From Baffinella frigidus (Eukaryota; Cryptophyceae; Cryptomonadales; Baffinellaceae), in contig MU646622.1 in the NCBI GenBank assembly GCA_026770585.1, positions 317,056 through 331,114 of the forward strand: a stretch of DNA of 14,059 nucleotides, given 5' to 3'. Below are positions 7,719 through 14,059 of this stretch, piece after piece. The position numbers and the translations under genes are program-made. Under the pieces are notes generated by a model, which saw only the letters and a program-made list of their open reading frames with translations, ran no database searches and was not told where the DNA came from. Position 1 is the stretch's first letter, and the number at the start of each line of letters is the position of its first letter.

Positions 7719-8048
7719 CCTAAGAATTCAAGGTCTTTCCCTTGAAAGATGTCCCAAGTGCATGTCTCGATTCCCTCTGGCGTGTCTCGTAGTCTTGACG
7801 AACGTGGGCACTTTAGGGACCAAAAACCTCTCAATGAGAGCGAAAGATTTGTGTGTAGCGCCCCAGTGTCCAACTAGATCGCAGAAGACAGGCTGGGCCA
7901 GACCGAGGGCGCCGCAACAGCCCCTCCCGCTTTCTTGCCTCCTCGACCCGGACCATCTAGTCCCCACACTTGAGGTCCTACACGTGGGGGCCGATCCTCG
8001 GTGGTAACTAACGATCGTCGAGCCGCTCCTCTCCTCAAGTTCACCTGT
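7719..8048. other. No supported gene
   Basis: Overlapping open frames lie on both strands (plus 7669-8007, minus 7728-8090). Neither shows a domain I can name. Decayed transposon sequence is possible. Confidence 0.35.
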
Positions 8049-8132
8049 ATGGAGGGCGTCACGACGAGAAGTTTGTTCCCAACGGACCAAAGCTCTTACG
8101 AGTACAGGTGCACTTCTCTGAACACTCCACCC
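8049..8132 (+). repeat. Dispersed repeat, partner of 2969-3084
   Basis: ATGGAGGGC, GAAGTTTGTTCCCAAC, ACCAAAGCTCT, GAGTACAGGTGCACTTCTCT and GAACACTC align with the copy near 2969. After the shared ...CTG the other copy continues into TIR element C, while this one continues TGCGGAGG, so this copy lacks the element. Confidence 0.75.
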
Positions 8133-8976
8133 TGTGCGGAGGTTGTTTGCATCGGTGTGGCCAGGGCAAGTAGCTCAGGGTACCGTCGTTGGAGGCGCTT
8201 TGTGATGAAATCATGGGGAGGGGAGTAGCCTCGACACAGAACCTCGCATGGGGTGACCATCACACGGTATTGGGCTATAGATGGGAATGGCTGATTGTGG
8301 GCCCTGTGGGGTGAATGGGGCCTGGGGCCACACCGAAGAGCGGTGGATGAATGGGGGGGCAGGAAGGGGCGCTTGACTGGAGGTAGAGAGAGGGAAGCTC
8401 TCGTTCAGATCCTCCCACCTGCCGAGAGCATGCAGCAAGAAGCAGCAGGCACACGCAGTTTTTTGCAGGGCTGCAACCGGCAGTGGCAGCATGCAGGCAG
8501 GGAGCCGGGAGCCGGGGACAGCCATTATTGTTGAGGTGCCTGCCCTCTAGGGCACTTAGCAGGCAGGTCCGTACCTCGCGAACGGCGGGCCCGATGGCGG
8601 TGGTGAAATACACCTCAGGCCCCAACTTTCCACGCTGCGTCCAGCCAAACCGGTTCCAACCCCTCCGCCCCACGCCCTGACCCCTTGCGGACCCTGGCCA
8701 GACCCCTCCCCGCCTGAGAAATATGGAATCGATTTTGACCCCTTGAAAAATGGCCGGAATTGGAGCCATTTCGGCTCAGGCGGCTCGCGGAACCGGCTCT
8801 AGATGTTGTTCGCAGCTGACTCCCGTGACTCAACGTGATTCCAATAAACGGCTGGTCTTGTCCGGGAAATCTACCTAAAGCGACGTTTCTGGAAGAGGAA
8901 AATGTTTTGGCCCCTTTAAACCCTCGACGTTTCAGTAAATTAAATAGTTTTAAATGGTACGTGGGATTTAGATAAT
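8133..8976. other. Gene-free stretch
   Basis: No gene is recognised. A small hairpin TGCCTGC...GCAGGCA lies at about 8537-8563. From about 8890 the sequence becomes AT-rich (TAAATTAAATAGTTTTAAATGG). The minus-strand frames 8275-8769 and 8615-9025 overlap each other and carry no recognisable motif. Confidence 0.4.
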
Positions 8977-8985
8977 TATAAAAGG
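8977..8985 (+). promoter_or_regulatory. TATA-box-like element
   Basis: TATAAAAGG sits at the end of an AT-rich stretch. It is a good match to the eukaryotic TATA consensus and lies about 490 bp upstream of the kinase ATG. If it is used, the 5' UTR is long or contains an intron. Nothing else confirms it. Confidence 0.25.
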
Positions 8986-9330
8986 ACGTGCAAACGTTCC
9001 GGAATTTCCGTGGAGGGGGGATCAATTGCCCCCCAAAGGATTTTTATTTACCGGTTAATTACGAGTCGCATTTTGGCGGCCGGATACGTTGCTGGTACAA
9101 ATTTGCTGAAAGGAGGCCTGTTTTCGGTCGTTTTCGGACCGGTCGGAAAATACGGCGACCTCTTTTACGGTCGAAAATGGGCGAAGCAGATTCGAAGAAG
9201 TCCATATCGGTCACGCTGGGGGAATCTGAGGGGCGGAAATCACCCGGCCTGAAGTAACGCCGAGTCGCTCTCCCTTATCGTCCTCTGCTCGTTCTTCGCG
9301 GTGCATCGGTTGATTCGTCAGTTCGGGATA
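8986..9330. other. Region upstream of the kinase gene
   Basis: An 89-codon plus-strand frame (8988-9257) exists but shows no domain and overlaps another open frame. Motifs such as GGTCGTTTTCGGACCGGTCGG give local inverted character. The region is best read as 5' flank or untranslated leader of the kinase gene. Confidence 0.35.
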
Positions 9331-9644
9331 GCAGGGGTCCTGGTGTGCGGGGCGCGGATCGCGGCAGGGCTGTGGGGACCCAGGACTCGAGGAGGGGCCG
9401 TTTTGTGTCGGGAGCAACGCGAGCGGGGGCGCTGAACGGCTGGAAGGATTTTTCCGCCCGCCGCGATGGGGGCGCACTTGCCAGAGCACACGCTCAGCGA
9501 GTTAAAAGAGGAGCTGGAGCAGCACGGGGTGAGCTGCATTCCGCAGTACAAGGCAGCCGACGGCACCTTCGACGAGGATGCAGCTCGTGCAGGTGCGACC
9601 ACAAGCCCTGCCGCGATCCGCCTCCCGCACACCAGGACCCCTGC
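9331..9644. repeat. Inverted repeat pair enclosing kinase exon 1
   Basis: The left arm 9331-9376 and right arm 9598-9644 are inverse copies over about 46 bp, sharing CCCTGCCGCGATCCGC and CCGCACACCAGGACCCCTGC, with about two mismatches and one indel. The loop of about 220 bases holds the start codon and all of exon 1; the right arm starts 5 bases after the last exon base. The right arm then leads into two tandem copies of AGGACCCCTGCCCCTGCTTCC (about 9634-9677). Confidence 0.8.
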
Positions 9645-10308
9645 CCCTGCTTCCTCAGGACCCCTGCCCCTGCTTCCCCGACCTGAGGAACCAACTCACG
9701 CAACCACCCCCAACCGCAGATATTGGGTGCGACTCCAGCAACGAGGGGTCGCGCGATGTTACCCCGCGGCCATCTTCCTTGAATCTCGCAGGGCAGGTGC
9801 CGAGCGACCGCGATCCCACCTGGGATTCGTCGCCACGCGGGGGGTTCTCCTTGGAGAACGACACGGATTTGCGGCAACTTGCAACGCAGCACCTGAAATC
9901 AATCAACGGCTTACCGGTGACGACCCCCAACCGTCTGCGCCACCCACGCCCAGCTGCACCCCTTCCTCGTGCGGCTCAGCACAAACTAGGCTGCGGCGTG
10001 CGAGTTCTTCCCAGTGACCGGACATGCGTGGTTTCCCCAGCTCCCTAGATAGAGCAGGCCGTCGCAGGCCGTCTCTCGCCCGCTCGATGATGTCAGACCC
10101 TGCAGGAACCACACCCGTGCAAATTTGCGCGGTTCCTCCAGGCTGCAGAGCACCGCACATCTTTCTTTCACACGGAGTCTCTCGCTCGCTCTTGCTGTCT
10201 CTCTTGCTCACCATTTTCTGGGCGATGTTCTGGCAGGTGGGGATGAAGAACGGGCAGGGGATGACCAAGTCCATGTCGGCGGAGATCCTGCACCAGTACA
10301 ACAAGCAG
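9466..10308 (+). other. N-terminal region of the kinase (exons 1-3)
   Basis: These exons encode residues 1-132, before the kinase domain. It starts with a charged, probably helical segment (HTLSELKEELEQHGV), then a Ser/Pro/Asp-rich stretch likely to be disordered (residues 45-85), then ENDTDLRQLATQHLKS and a helical SMSAEILHQYNKQ. No signal peptide or membrane segment is seen. Exon 1 to 2 splits an Asp codon (g|at, phase 1), strong support for that junction. Exon 3 is least secure: an in-frame alternative acceptor exists at GGGCAG, 10251-10256, which would remove MKNGQ-type residues. I recognise no domain. Confidence 0.7.
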
Positions 10309-13300
10309 GTGCGGCACCCACTCACCCCCAAAACGTTACTCTTTAACACGCCTTACGTACCAAGCGACCTCCTTCCCGGTTTCTGCTGACGCCTCGTTTC
10401 TCGTGCAGCCGATCCACGTGCGCTCGCGAGCGGAGCAGTGGGAGCTGCCGCGCACGGAGATCGAGCTGACCGGGAAGCTGGGCGAGGGGGACGGGGGGGT
10501 CATCTTCTACGCGCACTGGCGCGGTCTTGACGTCGTGGCGAAGATGCTCAAGACTGACTCGGACGAGTGCGCCCCCTATCCCCTATCCAGCCCCCCACCC
10601 GCCCCCCGCTTCCCCTCAGGAACCCACAACAACACCCGATAATTGTGCCTCATTTAAAGGGGCGCAAAAGACTGATGCGGACGAGTGCTCCCCCGACCCA
10701 GCACCCTGCCGCCCTCCGCTTCCCTTCAGCCACCCACAACACACCCGAAAATTGTGCCTCATTGAAAGGGGCGGAAATTGCGATGGAGGGCGCGGACGAG
10801 TTTGCCCCCGCCCCTGGACCCTCCCCCCCCCGCGTCCCCTCAGCCACCCACATCGCTCTGCAGACACCCGCGCGGAAATTATGCCTCATTTGAAGGGGGA
10901 GGGGTCGCGCCGGGGGGATCACTCGGGACACTCAGAAGAACCGCAGCCCCGGATATCCGGTGTAACGTGACCAACAATTGCTGACTTTTGGCGTGATTCC
11001 TAAGAAACAATCCAATAATTGACTTTAGATGGTTCTCCGCAGTGTCCCGAGTGGGAGGGGGTGGTGTTCAAGTCCGATGCTCCAACCAGGCCTGGCAACG
11101 TCGAGAGGGGATACGGAGGTGGTGTTCAAGTCCGATCCTGGGGGTAAGAAGGTGGTGCTAAAGTCCGACCCTCCCACATCAGGCCTGGCAACGTGGAGAC
11201 GGCGATCGCGAAGGCGGATCTGATCAACGAGATCTCGGTGCTCTCGCGCCTGCGGCATCCCAACCTCGTCATGTTCCTCGGAGCATGCACTCTGCAGGTT
11301 CGCCCCAGCTTTCCGCCCCCACGTTTTCCGCCCCCCCCCCCCCCACCCCCATTTCCAGCCGCTTGACATCAGGCGTGCATCGCTTCCATACAGACCTCTC
11401 ACAGTGTTGACACGGTGCCTTCACATTATGTCAGTCACTTTATTTTGTTACACCCCAAACCATCAACCTTTTCAAACCCCAAACTCTTATTCATCAGGAG
11501 CCTTCATCAGGAGCTATTTCGGGCAGGCTCCCACTCAAGTGGATGGTCCTTCTGAAACCCCAAACAAACCCCTACCCCCCTGGAACCGCTGATCATCCTA
11601 AACGAATACCTCTTCAGAGGCAACATCGAAGGAATTCCCCGCCACATTTTTTCAGTCACTTCCCTCGCTTCTGAAAAGCGCCTTCTTTTTTAATTACACC
11701 CCAAACCATCAACCTTGTTAAACCCCAACCCCAAAACCTTGGGCAGGAACCGCTGATCATCCTGAACGAGTACCTTTCCGGCGGGAACCTCGAGGATTAC
11801 CTCCTCGGGCAGCGCAAGACCAACTCTGGCAAGCCGTGGAAGCCGAGTGGGAAGCTGCTGATGCAGTGGTCCATTGAGCTTGCGCGCGCGCTCTGCTTCC
11901 TGCATAACTGCAACCCCGTGGTACGATCTCGAGCTCCCTCCCTCCCTCCCTCCCACCCACCCTCCCTCCCTCCCTCCCTCTCTCTCTAGCACCCCCCACA
12001 AAACCGCTCCCCACCGCCCCCCCTTCCCGAGTGCCATGTTCCTCCAATTTATTAGGGAAGGCTTGGCAGCGCAGCGCAGGGGCAGCGTCACAGGTTTGGC
12101 CAAAGGGAAGGGACGGGCGATGGGGCGCGGTGTGCGTGGTTGTTCGCTTCTTCTTTATGCCCCTCAGAAAGGACCTCGAGGGGGCTCTCTGAGGAGTCTC
12201 ACTGCGTGGTTGCCGAGGGACGGTGTTCCCCGCACAGGATTTCCAGATACCTGTTCGGATAACGTACGTGGTTGCTGCGGGGCGGTGGTGTTTCATCAGG
12301 GTGTCCTGTGGCCAAGGCCTCACTGTTAACTAATCGTGCTGTTTCACCAGATCATTCAGGGGCGGTGGGTTTGCAAGAGATGCAGATACCCTGTTGAATA
12401 ACCTGTTTGGTGTTTGAACAGGTGATCCACTGGTCAAGGCCTCACTCACTAGCAGTTCTTAAGAATAATGAGGCCATTAATAACGGGGTGTTGAACAGGT
12501 GATCCATCGGGACCTGAAACCCGCGAACCTCCTCCTCAACGAGGACTGCCACCTCAAGGTACCCCCCAAACTCTACGCACTACACACTACACTACACCCG
12601 ACACCCTCAACCCTACACCCCACACCCCACACACCACACACCACACACCACACCCCAAACCTCAAACCCCAAAACCCAAACCCCAAACCCCAGACCCCAA
12701 CCCCAAACCCTAACCCTAACCCTCACACCCCATACCCCATATCCCAAACCTCAAACCCCAAACCCCGGCCCATACCCTAAACCCCAAACCTCAAACCCCA
12801 AACCTCAAACCTCAAACCTCAAACCTCAAACCCCGCAGCTGTTGGTAGGATGGGAACTCCGACGTAACCTAGCCACAGTACTACTCAACACAGTACAGCC
12901 ACACAGCGGGCTACCAAGGGATTTTCGGTCCGAATCGGTCCACCTTTCCGTTACCTTGTCAGTAGGAACCCCCCTATGTCCTCACGGCATTGCCCACCGT
13001 AGGGCCTATGGATTATTCGCTAGGAGGTTATTTACGAAATCCCTTGGCAGCCCGCTGTGTGGTTCCTACTGTGTTGAGTAGTATGGTGCGGCGGGGCGCG
13101 GGGATGCGCAGCGGTGCAAGACGCTGTCTTGCAGCAGGAGGGGGGGTTGGTATCAGGGGGTGGCTGCTCGGCCAGGGGTCGGGTGCAACGCTGCACTGAA
13201 AGTCGCCTCGCGCCACTCAAACACATCTCTTCTGGAAGAGATGCGCCGCCCCGTGGCTTTCGTGTAAAGTTCGTGTAAAGTCACTCTGGTCATCCTACAC

Positions 13301-13450
13301 GGGAATGTATTCCCAGATCTGATCGCCCCCCCGCCCCCCCCCCACCAGGTCGGAGATTTCGGGCTGAGCAAAGTGAAGGAGATGCAGAAGATTGCGGGGA
13401 CCTACTGCATGACCGGGAAGACGGGGTCGATGCGCTACATGGCCCCCGAG
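9466..13450 (+). CDS. TKL-type Ser/Thr protein kinase, eight exons, 3' end outside window
   Basis: Exons: 9466-9592, 9720-9916, 10237-10308, 10409-10566, 11183-11297, 11747-11920, 12499-12558, 13349-13450. All introns are GT-AG and the 1005 nt give 335 uninterrupted codons. Kinase landmarks by residue: glycine-rich loop GEGDGG (157-162), VAK lysine 177, alpha-C Glu 201 in INEI, LRHPNLVMFLGA (208-219), hinge ILNEYLSGGNLEDYL (228-242), HRDLKPAN (284-291, Asp286, Asn291), DFG (304-306), and TGKTGSMRYMAPE (323-335). HRDLKPAN indicates Ser/Thr specificity. The Raf/ILK-like pattern with TGxTGSxRYMAPE is typical of TKL kinases of plants, algae and protists. It would phosphorylate cytoplasmic signalling partners; substrates are unknown. 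The ATG has a fair context (CCGCGATGG). Subdomains IX-XI must lie beyond 14059. All catalytic residues visible are intact, so the enzyme looks active. The position before hinge Glu231 is Asn (gatekeeper). Confidence 0.9.
9917..10236 (+). other. Kinase intron 2 (320 bp)
   Basis: The intron begins GTGACGACCC and ends at TTCTGGCAG. It contains an inverted repeat AGGAACC...GGTTCCT (about 10103-10136) around GTGCAAATTTGCGC, and CTCTCGCTCGCTCTTGCTGT-type pyrimidine-rich sequence before the acceptor. No exon is evident inside it. Confidence 0.7.
10548..10916 (+). repeat. Triplicated exon 4 donor boundary in intron 4
   Basis: The end of exon 4 (GACTGACTCGGACGA|GTGCGCCCC) recurs as GACTGATGCGGACGAGTGCTCCCC with GACGAG at 10680, and as GGGCGCGGACGAGTTTGCCCC with GACGAG at 10795. 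Spacing is 118 and 115 bp. Each is followed by a Pro-rich C tract, CAGCCACCCACA/CAGGAACCCACA and AAATTGTGCCTCATT-type sequence; a partial fourth block follows (TTATGCCTCATTTGAAGGGG). Copy 2 keeps the GT donor; copy 3 has TT and is dead. Confidence 0.85.
10920..11053. mobile_element. MITE-like element D, copy in intron 4
   Basis: The TIR CACTCGGGACACT is exact at both ends; over 23 bp, 20 match. Inside are CCCCGGATATCCGG, GTAACGTGACCAACAATTG and GCGTGATTCCTAAGAAACAA. The reverse complement aligns with 13454-13594 (TTGTTTCTTAGG, CACGCCA, TTGGTCACGTTA, CCGGATATCCGG in order), so two copies lie in opposite orientation in introns of one gene. It is 134 bp, non-coding, with no clear target duplication. 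Confidence 0.8.
11060..11182 (+). repeat. Duplicated exon 5 acceptor boundary in intron 4
   Basis: AACCAGGCCTGGCAACGTCGAG at about 11085 is a near copy of the true junction ATCAGGCCTGGCAACGTGGAG at 11179. Each is preceded by GTGGTGTTCAAGTCCGA or GTGGTGCTAAAGTCCGA. From the decoy AG (11088-11089) the kinase frame reads PGNVE, then diverges and meets a TAA after about 18 codons. Use of the decoy would therefore truncate the kinase. Confidence 0.85.
11298..11746 (+). other. Kinase intron 5 (449 bp), half of it duplicated
   Basis: After a poly-C run (about 11329-11345) the intron holds two copies of one segment. Copy A is about 11421-11640 and copy B about 11640-11800, the latter ending in true exon 6. 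Both share TCAGTCACTT and ACACCCCAAACCATCAACCT followed by AAACCCCAA before the exon sequence. Confidence 0.85.
11583..11642 (+). pseudogene. Ghost copy of the start of exon 6
   Basis: The sequence reads in frame EPLIILNEYLFRGNIEGIPR against EPLIILNEYLSGGNLEDYLL in the true exon at 11747. Five of the base differences in the first 15 codons are synonymous (CTG/CTA, GAG/GAA, CTT/CTC, GGG/GGC, GAG/GAA). The acceptor is lost: CCCTG precedes GAA where the true exon has GGCAG. Similarity fades after about 50 bases. It appears to be a dead partial exon from a local duplication. Confidence 0.8.
11936..11988 (+). repeat. CCCT/CT microsatellite in intron 6
   Basis: CCTCCCTCCCTCCC, CACCCACC, CCTCCCTCCC and TCTCTCTCT follow shortly after the exon 6 donor. 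It is simple sequence; the minus-strand Gly/Arg-rich frame over it is an artefact. Confidence 0.9.
12241..12498 (+). repeat. Triplicated acceptor region at the end of intron 6
   Basis: Three related units end at the true exon 7. Unit 1 (about 12243-12327) has CAGATACCTGTTCGGATAAC, TTTCATCAGGGTGTCCTGTG and CCAAGGCCTCAC. Unit 2 (about 12382-12450) has CAGATACCCTGTTGAATAAC, TTTGAACAGGTGATCCACTG and TCAAGGCCTCAC. Unit 3 has AATAACGGGGTGTTGAACAG|GTGATCCATCGG. The unit 2 acceptor copies TTGAACAG|GTGATCCA exactly, but past it the frame gives VIHWSRPHSLA and not VIHRDLKPANL. Confidence 0.85.
12559..12838 (-). repeat. Telomere-like CCCTAAA/CCCCAAA drift array in intron 7
   Basis: Directly after the exon 7 donor come ACACTACACTACACCC, CACACCACACACC, CCCCAAACCCC, CCCTAACCCTAACCC and CCTCAAACCTCAAACC units. 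The array covers about 280 bases of intron 7 and shows several unit types in sequence. The plus frame through it is only an extension of exon 7. Confidence 0.85.
12879..13083. mobile_element. MITE-like element B, copy 2, in intron 7
   Basis: The TIR of about 46 bp begins TACTACTCAACACAGTA at both ends, then a 3-4 base difference, then CCACACAGCGGGCT, one mismatch, and CCAAGGGATTT. The core GTAGGAACCCCCCTATGTCC is shared exactly with the copy at 2149-2438. The 205-bp element is non-coding. Ends starting TA would allow a TA target duplication. Of all elements in the window its arms are the longest and cleanest outside element A, so it may be the more recent copy. Confidence 0.85.
13084..13348 (+). 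other. Rest of kinase intron 7
   Basis: The stretch contains a perfect hairpin CATCTCTT-CTGG-AAGAGATG (13224-13243), a short direct repeat CGTGTAAAGTT/CGTGTAAAGTC (about 13260), and a C-rich run before the acceptor CCCACCAG. The pyrimidine run fits a polypyrimidine tract. Confidence 0.6.
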
Positions 13451-13453
13451 GTA

Positions 13454-13594
13454 CCACTCAGAACACTACGGGCAACGTTCCTACAGTTAAATTTTGTGTT
13501 GTTTCTTAGGCAACACGCCAGTCTGCAATGGTTGGTCACGTTATCCCCGGATATCCGGGGAAGATGTGACTCGTATCCTTCTGAGCGGCCTTCA
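13454..13594. mobile_element. MITE-like element D, copy in intron 8 beside the donor
   Basis: CCACTCAGAACACTACGGGC matches the TIR of the intron 4 copy with changes, and TTGTTTCTTAGG, ACACGCCA, CAATGGTTGGTCACGTTA and CCCCGGATATCCGGGG follow in the order of its reverse complement. The far end (CCTTCTGAGCGGCC, about 13577-13590) is degenerate. The element starts 3 nt after the GT donor of exon 8 (GAG|GTACCACTC). Confidence 0.75.
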
Positions 13595-14020
13595 CCCTCC
13601 TGTGAGGACGAAGGCCTAGACGGGCCCACCTCGGGCAGAGACGAAGTCATTTTTGTAGACATTAGATGTGAGCCTATTTCGGGGAAAATCTCAAAACGTC
13701 CCAAACAATGGCGCCGCAGGCCGCTCTTGCCGATTGAGGTGGCTTGTCATAGGAGCCCCCCCAGGCCCCTACCGTCTACTGTACTCAATACCGAAGGCCT
13801 AACTACCACATTTTCAGTCCGTGGTCATATGAAGATGAGTGATCCAAAGGTCTCTGAGCCTTGCGACACTCCAGCATCGACACTGGAACTCGGCGCTCAG
13901 CAGTCCTTCCCATCTCGCAAAATCTCGAAAAAAGATGTTGGCCATGTTGCTCGCTATCGAACAAATAGGCTAGAGACCAGTGATCCAAAAGTCTATGAAC
14001 CTTAACACATTCTCGCCAAA
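13595..14020 (+). other. Intron 8 remainder with a direct repeat
   Basis: No further kinase exon (subdomain IX, DVYSFG-type) is visible. A direct repeat pairs AGTGATCCAAAGGTCTCTGA (about 13837) with AGTGATCCAAAAGTCTATGA (about 13979), 142 bp apart. The exon 8 frame happens to stay open from 13451 to a TAA at 14003-14005. Confidence 0.5.
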
Positions 14021-14059
14021 CCCCAAACCCCAAACCCCAAACCCCAAACCCCAAACCCC
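14017..14059 (-). repeat. CCCCAAA array at the window's right edge
   Basis: Perfect CCCCAAA heptamers run to the last base. The unit is a CCCTAAA variant. The C-rich strand at the right edge is again the reverse of the orientation of a true right-hand telomere, so it is interstitial or the edge of an unresolved repeat. Confidence 0.9.

Noticed and set aside
7728-8090. Minus-strand 120-codon ORF as a retroelement fragment
   Set aside because: The sequence feels transposon-like in places but no reverse transcriptase, protease, integrase or zinc-knuckle motif can be pointed to.
9345-9686. Plus-strand 113-codon ORF overlapping kinase exon 1
   Set aside because: It is in another frame than exon 1, while the exon 1-2 splice gives consistent kinase protein; the ORF is Arg/Ala-rich shadow sequence.
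12499-12780. Plus-strand ORF continuing from exon 7 into Pro/Thr-rich repeats
   Set aside because: It reads past the GT donor at 12559 into telomere-like repeat; exon 8 restores the HLKVGDFGLSK kinase sequence when spliced.
9466-13450. Kinase locus as a pseudogene
   Set aside because: All catalytic residues and all splice junction frames are intact; the decoy boundaries are in introns and do not disrupt the main model.

Overview
This is an intron-rich nuclear window from a eukaryote, most likely a green-lineage unicellular alga. The reasons are abundant plant/green-algal type telomere-like heptamers (TTTAGGG / CCCTAAA), a GC-rich protein-coding gene split by GT-AG introns, and the absence of bacterial operon structure. 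A prasinophyte such as a Cymbomonas-like alga is an impression, not something proven here.

Only one gene is convincing: a plus-strand, TKL-type Ser/Thr protein kinase built from eight exons (9466-13450) whose 3' end lies beyond the window. Splicing the eight exons gives 335 codons with intact frame at every junction. The product has a 132-residue N-terminal part that I do not recognise, then kinase subdomains I to VIII in order: Gly-rich loop, VAK lysine, alpha-C Glu, HRDLKPAN, DFG, and a TGxTGSxRYMAPE activation segment. The rest of the C-lobe is missing because the window ends in intron 8.

The left 9 kb is gene-poor repeat landscape. Region 1-1500 holds telomere-like arrays interleaved with diverged repeats and one TIR element inserted in an array. 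Region 1490-4550 holds tandem duplications, three further inverted-repeat elements and palindromes. Region 4800-6830 is a mosaic of an interspersed repeat in at least two long and one short copy, with a purine tract. Region 6920-7505 is a 21-bp minisatellite split by an element. Region 7500-9465 has no recognised gene beyond a doubtful 42-codon ORF and a TATA-like box.

The main unusual point is in the kinase introns. Introns 4, 5 and 6 contain local duplications of the neighbouring exon/intron boundaries: decoy donors, decoy acceptors and a ghost copy of the start of exon 6. Introns 4, 7 and 8 also carry short non-autonomous TIR elements (MITE-like), one of them beginning 3 nt after a splice donor. 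Intron growth here seems to proceed by boundary duplication plus MITE insertion.
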